Notes: generated by a model not told the origin, from the letters alone. A DNA stretch of 13,470 nucleotides from Burkholderiales bacterium (GCA_919902965.1 CAKKSJ010000062.1:1-13470); one strand, 5' to 3'. Counted from the stretch's first letter, positions 1 through 7,378 are shown. Made by a program: numbers and translations.

Positions 1-1
1 C

Positions 2-94
2 GGCCGCATGACGGTAAAAGTCGACAAGCAGACCGACTACAAATTCTTCCCGGGCCTGCTGCCGGAGAACCTGCATGATATCAGCGCACAATTT
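2..94 (+). pseudogene. rseB: Inverted internal fragment of RseB (MucB), cut by window edge
   Basis: Read on the plus strand, this stretch encodes residues resembling the part of RseB that lies shortly after the segment encoded on the opposite strand at 84-323. The clearest piece is TVKVDKQ, then FFPGLLPENLHDISAQF, which matches the family pattern (polar/basic run, then FPALLPEQL and a short helix). It has no start signal of its own; the ATG at 8 is an internal Met. After about position 94 the plus-strand reading becomes antisense to the rseB N-terminus, so the homology stops. Orientation and order show an inversion with loss of the intervening residues (the expected NNDEV..CY segment). The family match is from memory of RseB sequences and was not computed. 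It is either a chimeric end or a real inversion that disrupts rseB. Confidence 0.6.
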
Positions 95-323
95 CGCGCG
101 GATAGCCTTCCAGGGTCTCCAGCCGCTCACGTATTCCATATTGTCCAACGACATGGACGATGCGCGAGGTTTCGGATTGGTCGCCGCTGCGATAAACGAA
201 GGTTCCCGTGTAACTGAGCTTCTGTGTCGCCGCATGCATGCGCTGCAGCCACGCAAGCGCATCGTCTTCCGCCCGCGCCGCCTGTGCCAGCAGCGCAAAC
301 AATAGCAGAGCCAGAATCCTCAT
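81..323 (-). CDS. rseB: RseB/MucB, periplasmic sensor of the sigma-E pathway (N-terminal part only)
   Basis: RseB binds the periplasmic domain of anti-sigma factor RseA and protects it from DegS cleavage until mislocalised lipoprotein or LPS signals are sensed. The visible 80 residues have a signal peptide (MRI, a Leu/Ala-rich core, cleavage after ARA at about residue 18). They continue into the mature N-terminus, with ALAWLQRM, YTGTFVYRSG, SRIVHVV and the YPREIVR strand typical of the family. The ATG overlaps the rseA stop (ATGA at 320-323), so translation is coupled. Full-length RseB is about 310-330 aa. The TGA at 81-83 comes directly after REIVR, at an inverted junction, and is therefore probably not the natural stop: downstream RseB sequence reappears on the opposite strand at 2-94. 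Confidence 0.85.
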   Translation of the reverse strand: MRILALLLFALLAQAARAEDDALAWLQRMHAATQKLSYTGTFVYRSGDQSETSRIVHVVGQYGIRERLETLEGYPREIVR

Positions 324-817
324 CGGCCCGTGCTGCTCCGTTGCTCAGCCACCGTGCGCACGTAGGGCGCGACGCCTTGCATCGCGCTGCTCGGAGAGTA
401 GCGCTGATGCGCAAGCAGGTAGTCCTTTGCGCCCTCGCCGGCCGGCATTGCGACCGGTCGGATTTCGTGTGCCGGGACCGCGGCAATCTGCGGCGAACCC
501 GGTTGCGCGCCGGGCAAGGCTATCCAGCCGACGAAGGCCACCGCGGCAACGCTCGCCGCCATCGACAGGGCGGCCCAGCGCAATTTCCCGGGATCGCGGC
601 GGCGCTGCGGCGCGAGCACCGTGGGTTCGGCCTCGAGGCGGGCGCGAATCGCCGCGGACAGATCGGGACCATGGACGCCGCGTATGGCGTCCCCGATCAG
701 ATGGTAGCAGTCCCAGCTGCGGCGCAACTGCGCGTCGTCCCTGAGTTGCGCCGGTAGCGCGTCGGCCTGCTGGCCGCTCAATTCGCCGTCGATCCAGGTC
801 GACAAGGTTTCTTTCAT
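320..817 (-). CDS. rseA: RseA/MucA, anti-sigma-E factor
   Basis: This is a single-pass inner-membrane anti-sigma factor that holds RpoE at the membrane and releases it after regulated proteolysis. The 165 aa protein has an RseA N-terminal cytoplasmic domain (MKETLSTWIDGEL..., about residues 1-60, with the conserved RRSWDCYHLIGDAIRG). One transmembrane segment follows at about residues 81-101, then a periplasmic tail ending in DYLLAHQRYSPSSAMQGVAP, a segment common in betaproteobacterial RseA. The ATG at 817 lies 4 nt after the rpoE stop and follows GAGATGG. An in-frame extension back to 889 overlaps rpoE and is unlikely. The stop overlaps the rseB start. Its position between rpoE and rseB settles the role. 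Confidence 0.93.
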   Translation of the reverse strand: MKETLSTWIDGELSGQQADALPAQLRDDAQLRRSWDCYHLIGDAIRGVHGPDLSAAIRARLEAEPTVLAPQRRRDPGKLRWAALSMAASVAAVAFVGWIALPGAQPGSPQIAAVPAHEIRPVAMPAGEGAKDYLLAHQRYSPSSAMQGVAPYVRTVAEQRSSTGR

Positions 818-821
818 GGCA

Positions 822-1421
822 TCACCATCTCTTTTCACTAGATATATCCAGTAGCGGACGCAGCTGCTCCGCAATCGCCTCGCGCGCACGGAATATGCGG
901 GAGCGCACCGTGCCTATCGGGCAATCCATGATTTTCGCGATATCTTCGTAGCTCATGCCCTCGATCTCGCGCAGCATAATCGCCGTCTTCAATTCCTCAG
1001 GCAGCCGATCCATGCTTTGGTTCACCGTTTGTGCAATCTGTTTGCTCATCAGCAGATTTTCCGGCGTATTGAGGTCGCGCAGCTGATCGCTGTCGTCGAA
1101 CGCTTCGGCGTCTTCGGCATCATAGTTGGTGCTGGTGGGGGCGCGCCGGCCCATCGAAGCCAGGTAGTTCTTGGCCGTGTTGATGCCGATCCGGTACAAC
1201 CAGGTGTAGAAAGCGCTGTCACCGCGAAACGAGGGCAATGCGCGGTAGGCCTTGATAAAGGCCTCCTGCGTCACATCTTCGACCTCGCCTGCATCGCGGA
1301 CAAAGCGCGACAGCAGGCGTCCAAGTTTGCGCTGATACTTGCCGACCAGCAATTCAAATGCACGCTTGTCGCCCTGCTGCGCACGCTCGACCAGTTGCTG
1401 GTCAATGTCGCGCTCACTCAT
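822..1421 (-). CDS. rpoE: RpoE/AlgU, extracytoplasmic-stress sigma factor (sigma-24)
   Basis: This is an ECF sigma factor directing RNA polymerase to envelope-stress promoters. The 199 aa protein has region 2 at about residues 23-87 (LVGKYQ, VEDVTQEAFIKAYRAL, FYTWLYRIGINTAKN). Region 4 is at about 137-188, with a helix-turn-helix around YEDIAKIMDCPIGTVRSRIFRARE. I chose the ATG at 1421 because MSERDIDQQL matches the usual RpoE start and GGGAAGG lies upstream. The reading frame stays open to 1583, but the extension looks like leader sequence. A 218-nt gap from ygfX gives room for its own promoter. rseA follows after 4 nt and rseB after an overlap, the standard autoregulated module. I did not find a convincing sigma-E promoter upstream. 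Confidence 0.96.
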   Translation of the reverse strand: MSERDIDQQLVERAQQGDKRAFELLVGKYQRKLGRLLSRFVRDAGEVEDVTQEAFIKAYRALPSFRGDSAFYTWLYRIGINTAKNYLASMGRRAPTSTNYDAEDAEAFDDSDQLRDLNTPENLLMSKQIAQTVNQSMDRLPEELKTAIMLREIEGMSYEDIAKIMDCPIGTVRSRIFRAREAIAEQLRPLLDISSEKRW

Positions 1422-1481
1422 GCGCCGCCCTTCCCGGAAACCCTGAGGCTGTTGTTCGCTTACCGCACCCAGACGAACCCC

Positions 1482-1487
1482 AGTATA
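1482..1487 (-). promoter_or_regulatory. Possible -10 element of an rpoE promoter
   Basis: On the minus strand the gap between ygfX and rpoE contains TATACT within GGGTTATACTGGGG, about 60 nt before the rpoE ATG. No good -35 hexamer lies 16-18 nt upstream, so this is only a candidate housekeeping -10 element. Confidence 0.25.
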
Positions 1488-1639
1488 ACCCAAGCGTTTG
1501 GTCGTACGCGGGAACGCCGCACCAGGGACGAAGTCCAGTTCAAGCATTTCGATAGGCGTCGCGCCGCTGCCGGGAAATTTCAATCCTTGCCTCTCGCTAC
1601 TGGGACGACCCGGTTATGACCGCCGGCGGAGCGCAAAGT

Positions 1640-2065
1640 TCACGGACGGGCGGGACGCCAGCGCAGCCAGGCACGCAGCCGGCGCAGTTCCCCCGTCTCG
1701 GCGCTGTCCGGAAGCAGCACCAGGGAGCGATCGCGCTTGCCGTCGATGCCCAGAATCACCACGATCAGCCAGCCGGATACGTAGCCGCCAGACAGAATCT
1801 CGGCCTCGTGCCACTGTTCCAGGCTGTCCTGATAGCGAATTGCGCCGCTCGCGTTCAATTCCAGGGTGCGTATTGCGGCTGTTCCGCGCTGCAGTGCCCG
1901 GGCCAGATGCCAGCTCCAGGCGAGGACGATGCCCAGCGCGACCGGCGCAAAAGCCAGACCCGGCAAACCGATCCAGGCACTGGCCAGTGCCGCCCCGGCC
2001 ATAAGCGTCAAAACCAGAGCGAGAACGCGGGAAGGTCTTAGGGAAACGCTTAATGCTTGGATCAA
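1640..2065 (-). CDS. ygfX: YgfX/CptA-like small inner-membrane protein
   Basis: This 141 aa protein has a conserved start region (LSVSLRPSR) and two adjacent hydrophobic segments at about residues 13-31 and 33-51. A soluble C-terminal half follows, with W..AEILSGGYVSGWLIVVILGI and LVLLPDSAETGELRRLRAWL. This matches the YgfX family: N-terminal basic motif, two-helix membrane hairpin, and LpDs..geelRrLR ending. In E. coli the relative pairs with SdhE and was described as a toxin acting on cytoskeletal proteins; no SdhE gene is next to it here, so that role should not be assumed. The likely start is the TTG at 2065, which overlaps the fabF TGA (TTGA) and suggests translational coupling. The only in-frame ATG lies within the first membrane segment. 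Confidence 0.75.
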   Translation of the reverse strand: MIQALSVSLRPSRVLALVLTLMAGAALASAWIGLPGLAFAPVALGIVLAWSWHLARALQRGTAAIRTLELNASGAIRYQDSLEQWHEAEILSGGYVSGWLIVVILGIDGKRDRSLVLLPDSAETGELRRLRAWLRWRPARP

Positions 2066-3300
2066 ATCCGGCTGAAAACCAGGGTGCCGTTGGTGCCGCC
2101 AAAGCCGAAAGAATTCGACAGCGCCACATTGATTCTCATGGGTCTGGCGGTATTCGGCACATAGTCCAGGTCGCATTGCGGATCTTGGTTGAACAGATTG
2201 GTCGTGGGCGGCGCCACCTGATCGTGTATTGCCAGCGCCGAAAATATGGCCTCCACGCCGCCTGCCGCGCCCAGCAGGTGACCGGTCATGGATTTGGTTG
2301 AACTCACCGCAACTTGATTCGCGTGCGCGCCGAGGCTGCGCTTTACGGCAGTGGTTTCCGCGAGGTCTCCCAATGGGGTCGAGGTACCGTGGGCATTGAT
2401 GTAATCGACCTGGTCGGCGTTCAGCCGGGCGTTGCGAAGCGCGTTGTTCATGCAACGCGCCGCACCTTCTCCGTCCTCGCGCGGTGCGGTCATGTGGAAA
2501 GCGTCACCGCTCATGCCGTATCCCGCCAGTTCGGCATAAATCTTTGCGCCGCGCGCCCTGGCATGCTCGTACTCTTCCAGCACCAGCGCGCCTGCGCCCT
2601 CGCCCAGCACAAAGCCATCGCGGTCGCGGTCCCAGGGACGGCTGGCACCGGCCGGATCGTCGTTGCGGGTCGAAAGCGCACGTGCCTGGGCAAAACCGCC
2701 CATGGAAAGTTCCGTGACCACCGCCTCGGCGCCACCGGCGACCATCACATCGCAATCGCCATATTCAATCAGTCGTCCGGATTCCCCGATGCAGTGGGTC
2801 GCCGTGGTACAGGCGGTCACCATGGCAAGGTTCGGGCCTTTCAGGCCGTACTTGATCGACAGGTTCCCGGAAATCATGTTGATAATCGTGCTGGGTATGA
2901 AAAACGGTGAAATCTTGCGCGGACCATGCGCGAGCAACTCGCGCTGGGTCTGCTCGATCATCTGCAGACCGCCGATCCCGGAGCCGATGTTGACGCCGAT
3001 GCGCTCGGCATTCTCGGAAGTGACCTGCAAGCCGCAATCCCGCAGCGCCTGTATGCCCGCCGCCATGCCGTAATGGATAAAGGTATCCATATGGCGCGCT
3101 TCCTTGCGTTCCAGATACTGGGCGAGCTCGAAATTTTTCACCTCCCCCGCGATCTGGCAGGTCAGACGCGAAGCGTCGAAACGGCTAATTCTGGTGATGC
3201 CGGAAACTCCGGCGAGAATATTGGCCCAGGCTTCGGCGACGCTATTTCCTACCGGGGAAACAATGCCCAGCCCGGTAATGACGACTCTGCGGCGGGACAA
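2062..3300 (-). CDS. fabF: FabF, 3-oxoacyl-[acyl-carrier-protein] synthase II
   Basis: This condensing enzyme extends acyl-ACP with malonyl-ACP in fatty acid elongation, including the step favouring longer unsaturated chains. It is 412 aa, the usual length. The catalytic triad is visible: Cys164 in VTACTTATHC, His304 in NAHGTSTPLGD and His341 in SMTGHLLGAAGG, with Lys336 in SSTKSM and the C-terminal NSFGFGGTNG loop. The start is a TTG (3298-3300) preceded by a strong GGAGG only 4 nt away. No upstream ATG fits, and SRRRVVITGLG is the normal N-terminus. It lies 36 nt after acpP and its stop overlaps the ygfX start. Confidence 0.97.
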   Translation of the reverse strand: MSRRRVVITGLGIVSPVGNSVAEAWANILAGVSGITRISRFDASRLTCQIAGEVKNFELAQYLERKEARHMDTFIHYGMAAGIQALRDCGLQVTSENAERIGVNIGSGIGGLQMIEQTQRELLAHGPRKISPFFIPSTIINMISGNLSIKYGLKGPNLAMVTACTTATHCIGESGRLIEYGDCDVMVAGGAEAVVTELSMGGFAQARALSTRNDDPAGASRPWDRDRDGFVLGEGAGALVLEEYEHARARGAKIYAELAGYGMSGDAFHMTAPREDGEGAARCMNNALRNARLNADQVDYINAHGTSTPLGDLAETTAVKRSLGAHANQVAVSSTKSMTGHLLGAAGGVEAIFSALAIHDQVAPPTTNLFNQDPQCDLDYVPNTARPMRINVALSNSFGFGGTNGTLVFSRI

Positions 3301-3336
3301 TATTCCTCCGGCAAAATACGCGCGGGGCGCTGGAGA

Positions 3337-3579
3337 TCAGGCTTTCTTGGCGTGGCTGGTGACGTAATCTATTGCTTGCTGGACGGTAGTGATCTTTTCT
3401 GCGTCTTCGTCCGGGATTTCAGTCTCGAATTCTTCTTCCAGAGCCATGACAAGTTCCACCGTATCCAGCGAGTCTGCACCCAGGTCGTCAATGAAAGAGG
3501 ACTCGTTCTTTATTTCCGCCTCGTTTACGCCCAGCTGCTCGGCGACGATTTTCTTTACTCGTTGGTCAACATTTTCCAT
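3337..3579 (-). CDS. acpP: AcpP, acyl carrier protein
   Basis: This is the cytoplasmic carrier of growing acyl chains, used by all neighbouring Fab enzymes and by PlsX. It is 80 aa and highly acidic, with the phosphopantetheine attachment site Ser37 in GADSLDTVELVMALEEEF, the invariant helix II motif. The ATG at 3579 has a good ribosome binding site (AAGGAG, 6 nt spacing). An 85-nt gap from fabG holds a plausible extra promoter, in line with the high demand for ACP compared with the enzymes. fabF follows 36 nt downstream. Confidence 0.98.
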   Translation of the reverse strand: MENVDQRVKKIVAEQLGVNEAEIKNESSFIDDLGADSLDTVELVMALEEEFETEIPDEDAEKITTVQQAIDYVTSHAKKA

Positions 3580-3622
3580 TTGATTCTCCTTCCCTCTTTT
3601 TTAGCTTCGGAAACTGCCAGGC

Positions 3623-3631
3623 ATTTTACCA
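3623..3631 (-). promoter_or_regulatory. Candidate extended -10 promoter for acpP, inside an inverted repeat
   Basis: The fabG-acpP gap contains, on the minus strand, TGGTAAAAT. This is an extended -10 (TGn + TAAAAT, 5 of 6 to consensus), predicting a start near 3616 and a leader of about 37 nt. No good -35 is visible. The element lies between arms CAGGCA/TGCCTG (3618-3623 and 3640-3645), which could be an operator or a weak fabG terminator. Confidence 0.4.
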
Positions 3632-3664
3632 AAATTCATTGCCTGACGTTTGGTAATTCGGCAT

Positions 3665-4405
3665 TTATGCCATGTACATCCCGCCGTTGACCGGCAGCGT
3701 CGCACCAGTAATGTATCCGGCTTGCGGCGAAGCCAGGAACACCACTGCCGCGGCGACGTCCTCCGCTTTTCCCAGTCGCGCGAGCGGGATGCGGCTGAGG
3801 ATCGCCTCGCGCTGCTGCTCGTTCAATGCGCGGGTCATATCCGTGTCGATGAAACCCGGTGCGATGCAGTTTACCGTGATATTGCGGCTGGCAATTTCCT
3901 GAGCCAGGGCGCGCGACAGGCCGGCGACGCCGGCCTTGGCGGCGGCATAATTGATTTGTCCGGGATTGCCCGAACTGCCGACCACCGAGGTGATGCTGAT
4001 AATGCGGCCGCTGCGGGCTTTCATCATGCCGCGCAGCACCGCGCGCGACAGGCGAAATACCGATTTCAGGTCGGTGTCGATCACCGCATCCCATTCGGCT
4101 TCCTTCATGCGCATGGCTAGATTGTCCTGCGTAATGCCGGCATTATTGACCAGGATGCCCACCGCGCCGAATTCCCGCTCTATCTCGGCCACCAGCGCTT
4201 CGATGGCGGCGGCGTCATTTACATCCAGAACTGCGCCTTTACCACCGGCCTTCGCCTGGGCAAGATAATCGCTGATTGCGGCGGCGCCGGCCGCCGAAGT
4301 CGAAGTGCCGACGACGGTCGCGCCCTGCGCACCCAGCGCGAGTGCAATGGCTTTGCCTATGCCGCGCGTTGCCCCGCTTACCAATGCAACCTGTCCCTGC
4401 AGCAT
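3665..4405 (-). CDS. fabG: FabG, 3-oxoacyl-[acyl-carrier-protein] reductase
   Basis: This NADPH-dependent short-chain dehydrogenase reduces 3-ketoacyl-ACP to 3-hydroxyacyl-ACP. It is 246 aa. The Rossmann nucleotide motif GATRGIG is at residues 11-17 and NNAG at 87-90. The catalytic Ser140, Tyr153 and Lys157 lie in ITSVVG and NYAAAKAG, and the C-terminus is ITGATLPVNGGMYMA. The fourth member of the usual tetrad, Asn in TNLKSVF, is Asp here (Asp112 in DTDLKSVFRL). The ATG at 4405 has a ribosome binding site that nearly copies the whole anti-Shine-Dalgarno complement (AAAGGAGGGTGATC). fabD ends 2 nt before the ATG. An in-frame extension upstream lies inside fabD and is not used. Confidence 0.96.
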   Translation of the reverse strand: MLQGQVALVSGATRGIGKAIALALGAQGATVVGTSTSAAGAAAISDYLAQAKAGGKGAVLDVNDAAAIEALVAEIEREFGAVGILVNNAGITQDNLAMRMKEAEWDAVIDTDLKSVFRLSRAVLRGMMKARSGRIISITSVVGSSGNPGQINYAAAKAGVAGLSRALAQEIASRNITVNCIAPGFIDTDMTRALNEQQREAILSRIPLARLGKAEDVAAAVVFLASPQAGYITGATLPVNGGMYMA

Positions 4406-4407
4406 GA

Positions 4408-5346
4408 TCACCCTCCTTTGAGCTGTCCAGCGCCCTGCTCGATGCTGGCCTGATCTGCCAGGGCGAGCGATTCCAGACTGGCATCGATGCGCTTGGTCAT
4501 GCCCGCCAGCGCCTTGCCCGGTCCGCATTCTGCAACCCGGGTGATGCCCTGGGCGGCAAATGCGCGAATGGTCTCCACCCAGCGCACCGGGTGATAGGCC
4601 TGGCGTACCAGCGCATCCTTGATTTGCGCCGGATCGGCGTAACTCATCACGTCCACATTATTGATAACCGGAATGCGCGGCGCCGTGAACTCAACGCTCT
4701 GAAGATACTGTTGCAGGCGTTCTGCGGCGGGCTGCATCAGCACTGAATGGAAAGGCGCGCTTACCGGAAGCGGCAACGCGCGCTTGGCCCCCCTGGCTTT
4801 GGCCGCGTCGCAGGCGCGCTTGACCGCGGCGCTATGGCCGGCGATCACCACCTGCCCGGGGGAATTGAAATTCACCGCCTGCACCACCTCGCCCTGTGCA
4901 GCTTCCTCGCAGGCAGCGCGCACCCCGTCCTCCTCCAGCCCCAGGATCGCGGCCATCGCGCCCTGGCCCTGCGGCACAGCTTCCTGCATCGCCTGAGCGC
5001 GAAAACGCACCAGCGGCAGCGCGTCGCGAAAGCGCAGCACACCCGCCGCCACCAGCGCAGTGTACTCGCCCAGGCTGTGCCCGGCGACGACAGTTGGTTC
5101 GATTCCACCCAGGCTGATCCAGGCACGATAGGCGGCGTAGCCTGCCGCGAGCATGACCGGCTGCGTATTGACCGTCTGGTTAAGCTGCTCGGCCGGTCCT
5201 TCGGCCATCAGCTTGCCCAGATCCTGGGCCAGCGCCTCGCTCGCCTCTGCCAGCACTTCGCGCACCGCCGTCAGGTCACCATAGGCCTGCATCATGCCTA
5301 CCGACTGCGATCCCTGCCCGGGAAATACCATTGCAAGTTTCATCAT
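4408..5346 (-). CDS. fabD: FabD, malonyl-CoA:ACP transacylase
   Basis: FabD moves malonyl groups from CoA to ACP, supplying the extender for FabH and FabF. The 312 aa protein begins with the family signature LAMVFPGQGSQSVGM. It has the nucleophile Ser91 in GHSLGEYTALVAAG, Arg116 in RFRAQAMQEAVPQG and His200 in SAPFHS. A double ATG (5346 and 5343) leaves the first residue uncertain, and a TTG two codons further up is also possible. The ribosome binding site is weak (TTGGA, about 6 nt from the first ATG). It lies 30 nt after fabH and 2 nt before fabG. Confidence 0.96.
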   Translation of the reverse strand: MMKLAMVFPGQGSQSVGMMQAYGDLTAVREVLAEASEALAQDLGKLMAEGPAEQLNQTVNTQPVMLAAGYAAYRAWISLGGIEPTVVAGHSLGEYTALVAAGVLRFRDALPLVRFRAQAMQEAVPQGQGAMAAILGLEEDGVRAACEEAAQGEVVQAVNFNSPGQVVIAGHSAAVKRACDAAKARGAKRALPLPVSAPFHSVLMQPAAERLQQYLQSVEFTAPRIPVINNVDVMSYADPAQIKDALVRQAYHPVRWVETIRAFAAQGITRVAECGPGKALAGMTKRIDASLESLALADQASIEQGAGQLKGG

Positions 5347-5376
5347 TGCCAATCCAAAATCAGATCTGTGCCTGCG

Positions 5377-6336
5377 TCACATTTGCACCAGGGCGGCGCC
5401 CCAGGTGAATCCACCGCCGACCCCCTGCAACATGACTTTGTGCCCCGCCTTGATGCGCCCATCACGTATGGCCTTGTCCAGCGCCAGCGGCACCGACGCC
5501 GCCGAAGTGTTGGCATGCTGGTCCACCGTCACGATCAGTTTATCCAGCGGCAGATGCATGCGCTTCGCCGTCGATTCCAGGATGCGCAAATTGGCCTGGT
5601 GCGGAATCAGCCAATCGACATCTTCCACGCGCTGCCCGCATTTTGCCAGAGTCTCGCGCGCGACCTCATCGAGCACGCGCACCGCAAACCTGAACACAGC
5701 CGGCCCATCCATGCGCAGGAACGGATCGCCGGTCGGCTTGCCGCCGCAGACGCTGCCGGGGACCGACAAGATGCCGGCGTGGCTGCCATCGGCGTGCAGA
5801 ACGCTCGCCATGATGCCGGGCTGGTCATCCGCCCGCAGGATTACGGCGCCGGCGCCGTCGCCGAACAGCACGCAGGTGCCGCGATCGTTCCAGTCGAGGA
5901 TGCGCGAAAACACTTCTGCGCCCACTACCAGCGCACAGCGGTGTTGACCGGAGCGTATGAACAGATCGGCCGTCGCGAGGGCATAGACGAAACCGCTGCA
6001 TACCGCCTGCAGGTCAAACGCGGGGCAGCCTTTAATCCCGAGTTTGGCTTGCAGCAGGCAGGCAGTGCTGGGGAAGATGTAGTCCGGCGTCGAGGTGGCG
6101 ACGATGATGAGATCAATGTCCGCCGCGCGGATTCCCGCACTGGCGATGGCCGCCCCGCTCGCCTCGAATGCGAGACTGCTGGAGGTTTCCCCCTCTTCCG
6201 CAATATGCCGCTGGCGGATGCCGGTGCGCGCGCGGATCCATTCATCCGAGGTATCCATGCGTTGGGCCAGGTCGTCGTTGGTAACGACCCGGCCAGGCAA
6301 ATAACTGCCGCTGCCGATAATTCTGGAATAGATCAT
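5377..6336 (-). CDS. fabH: FabH, 3-oxoacyl-[acyl-carrier-protein] synthase III
   Basis: FabH starts fatty acid synthesis by condensing acetyl-CoA with malonyl-ACP. It is 319 aa, normal for the family. The catalytic triad is Cys113 (QAVCSGF), His246 (LIPHQANLRI) and Asn276 (DQHANTSAAS). The N-terminus has GSGSYLPGRVVTN and DEWIRARTGIRQRHIA, and the C-terminus GVGGGFTWGAAL. The ATG overlaps the plsX stop (ATGA at 6333-6336), so the two are translationally coupled; the only ribosome binding site is a weak GGAAA inside plsX. Confidence 0.97.
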   Translation of the reverse strand: MIYSRIIGSGSYLPGRVVTNDDLAQRMDTSDEWIRARTGIRQRHIAEEGETSSSLAFEASGAAIASAGIRAADIDLIIVATSTPDYIFPSTACLLQAKLGIKGCPAFDLQAVCSGFVYALATADLFIRSGQHRCALVVGAEVFSRILDWNDRGTCVLFGDGAGAVILRADDQPGIMASVLHADGSHAGILSVPGSVCGGKPTGDPFLRMDGPAVFRFAVRVLDEVARETLAKCGQRVEDVDWLIPHQANLRILESTAKRMHLPLDKLIVTVDQHANTSAASVPLALDKAIRDGRIKAGHKVMLQGVGGGFTWGAALVQM

Positions 6337-7340
6337 GTGGTTTCCGCAGCCAGACGTTGGGAAATGCGCTGCAGCAAGCCTTCGCGCACTTCATCGAAGG
6401 CGCGCGCTATCGCGTTCTCGAAACCGAAGCTATCGGCCGAGCCGTGGCTTTTTACCACGATGCCCTTCAGGCCGAGCAGGCTGGCGCCGTTGTAACGCGC
6501 CGGATCCACCCGACGCTTGAACGCAGAGAGCACTGGCAGAGCCGTCACGCCGCAAGCATAGGTGAACCAGTTGCGCTTGAATTCGTCTTTGAGGAAAGAG
6601 CCGAGCATCTTGGCCACACCCTCTACGGCCTTGAGTGCGACATTGCCGACAAAGCCGTCGCATACCACCACGTCGGTAGTGCCTTTGAATATGTCGTCGC
6701 CTTCGACGTTGCCGTAGAAATTGAGGCCGCTCGCGCGCAGCAGTTCGGCCGCCTGTTTTACCACTTCATTGCCCTTGATCTCTTCCTCGCCGATGTTGAG
6801 CAGGCCAATGCTGGGTCGTTCCTTGTGCTGCATGGCAGACACCAGCATTGCGCCCATGATGGCAAACTGCAGCAGGTGCTCGGGCGTGCAATTGACGTTG
6901 GCGCCCAGGTCGAGCACATACGCCTCGCCTTTCAGGGTCGGCATGATACCGGCTATGGCCGGACGGTCTATCCCCGGCAAGGTCTTCAGCACGAAGCGCG
7001 AGATCGCCATTAGCGCTCCGGTATTGCCGGCGCTGACGCAAGCGTGCGCATCTCCGCTTTTGACCAGGTCTACCGCGACGCGCATGGAGGAGTCTTTCTT
7101 TCCGCGCAGCGCCAGCGCAGGTGCCTCGTCCATGCCCACCGCCTGGGTGGCGTTATGCACGCGCAGATTCGGACCCGGTGTCGCGTGGCGCGCGCGCAGC
7201 TCGGCGTCAATCGCATCCTGCAAACCGACCAGAATGAGATTGCTATGCGGATGGGATTTCCGGAAATTGAGCGCGGCGGAAACGGTCACGCTGGGGCCGT
7301 GATCGCCTCCCATGCAATCGATGGCTACCGTGGTATCCAA
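6333..7340 (-). CDS. plsX: PlsX, phosphate acyltransferase (acyl-ACP:phosphate)
   Basis: PlsX converts acyl-ACP to acyl-phosphate, the donor used by PlsY to make lysophosphatidic acid. It is a peripheral membrane enzyme linking Fab products to phospholipid synthesis. It is 335 aa, with AIDCMGGDHGP near the N-terminus, SAGNTGALMA, LDLGANVNC, LLNIGEEEIKGN, FYGNVEGDDIF and VVCDGFVGNVALK, all family hallmarks. The start is a TTG at 7340: an in-frame TAA sits directly before it, and the next Met (residue 10) lies inside the conserved motif. I see no Shine-Dalgarno sequence before this TTG, so initiation may be weak. An 89-nt gap with two small hairpins separates it from rpmF. Confidence 0.96.
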   Translation of the reverse strand: MDTTVAIDCMGGDHGPSVTVSAALNFRKSHPHSNLILVGLQDAIDAELRARHATPGPNLRVHNATQAVGMDEAPALALRGKKDSSMRVAVDLVKSGDAHACVSAGNTGALMAISRFVLKTLPGIDRPAIAGIMPTLKGEAYVLDLGANVNCTPEHLLQFAIMGAMLVSAMQHKERPSIGLLNIGEEEIKGNEVVKQAAELLRASGLNFYGNVEGDDIFKGTTDVVVCDGFVGNVALKAVEGVAKMLGSFLKDEFKRNWFTYACGVTALPVLSAFKRRVDPARYNGASLLGLKGIVVKSHGSADSFGFENAIARAFDEVREGLLQRISQRLAAETT

Positions 7341-7378
7341 TTAATTGTTTGCGGCTGAAAGGCGGCAATCGATCAAAC

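Noticed and set aside
8..217. Plus-strand gene starting at the ATG at 8
   Set aside because: Only the first 30 or so codons look like protein, and these match the interior of RseB. The rest is antisense to the rseB N-terminus, so this is a junction product and not a gene.
1525..1560. GAACTT upstream of rpoE as a sigma-E -35
   Set aside because: TGAACTTGAC is present on the minus strand, but no TCTGA-like -10 follows at 15-17 nt, so autoregulation by sigma-E is not supported by sequence here.
1422..1583. N-terminal extension of RpoE by 54 residues
   Set aside because: The frame is open, but MSERDIDQQL is the normal family N-terminus and has its own ribosome binding site. The added residues show no similarity to sigma factors.
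4747..6495. Plus-strand open frame of 582 codons
   Set aside because: It is antisense to fabD and fabH, which have complete catalytic motifs, and its translation is rich in Arg, His and Gln with no recognisable domain. Long antisense frames are common in GC-rich genes.
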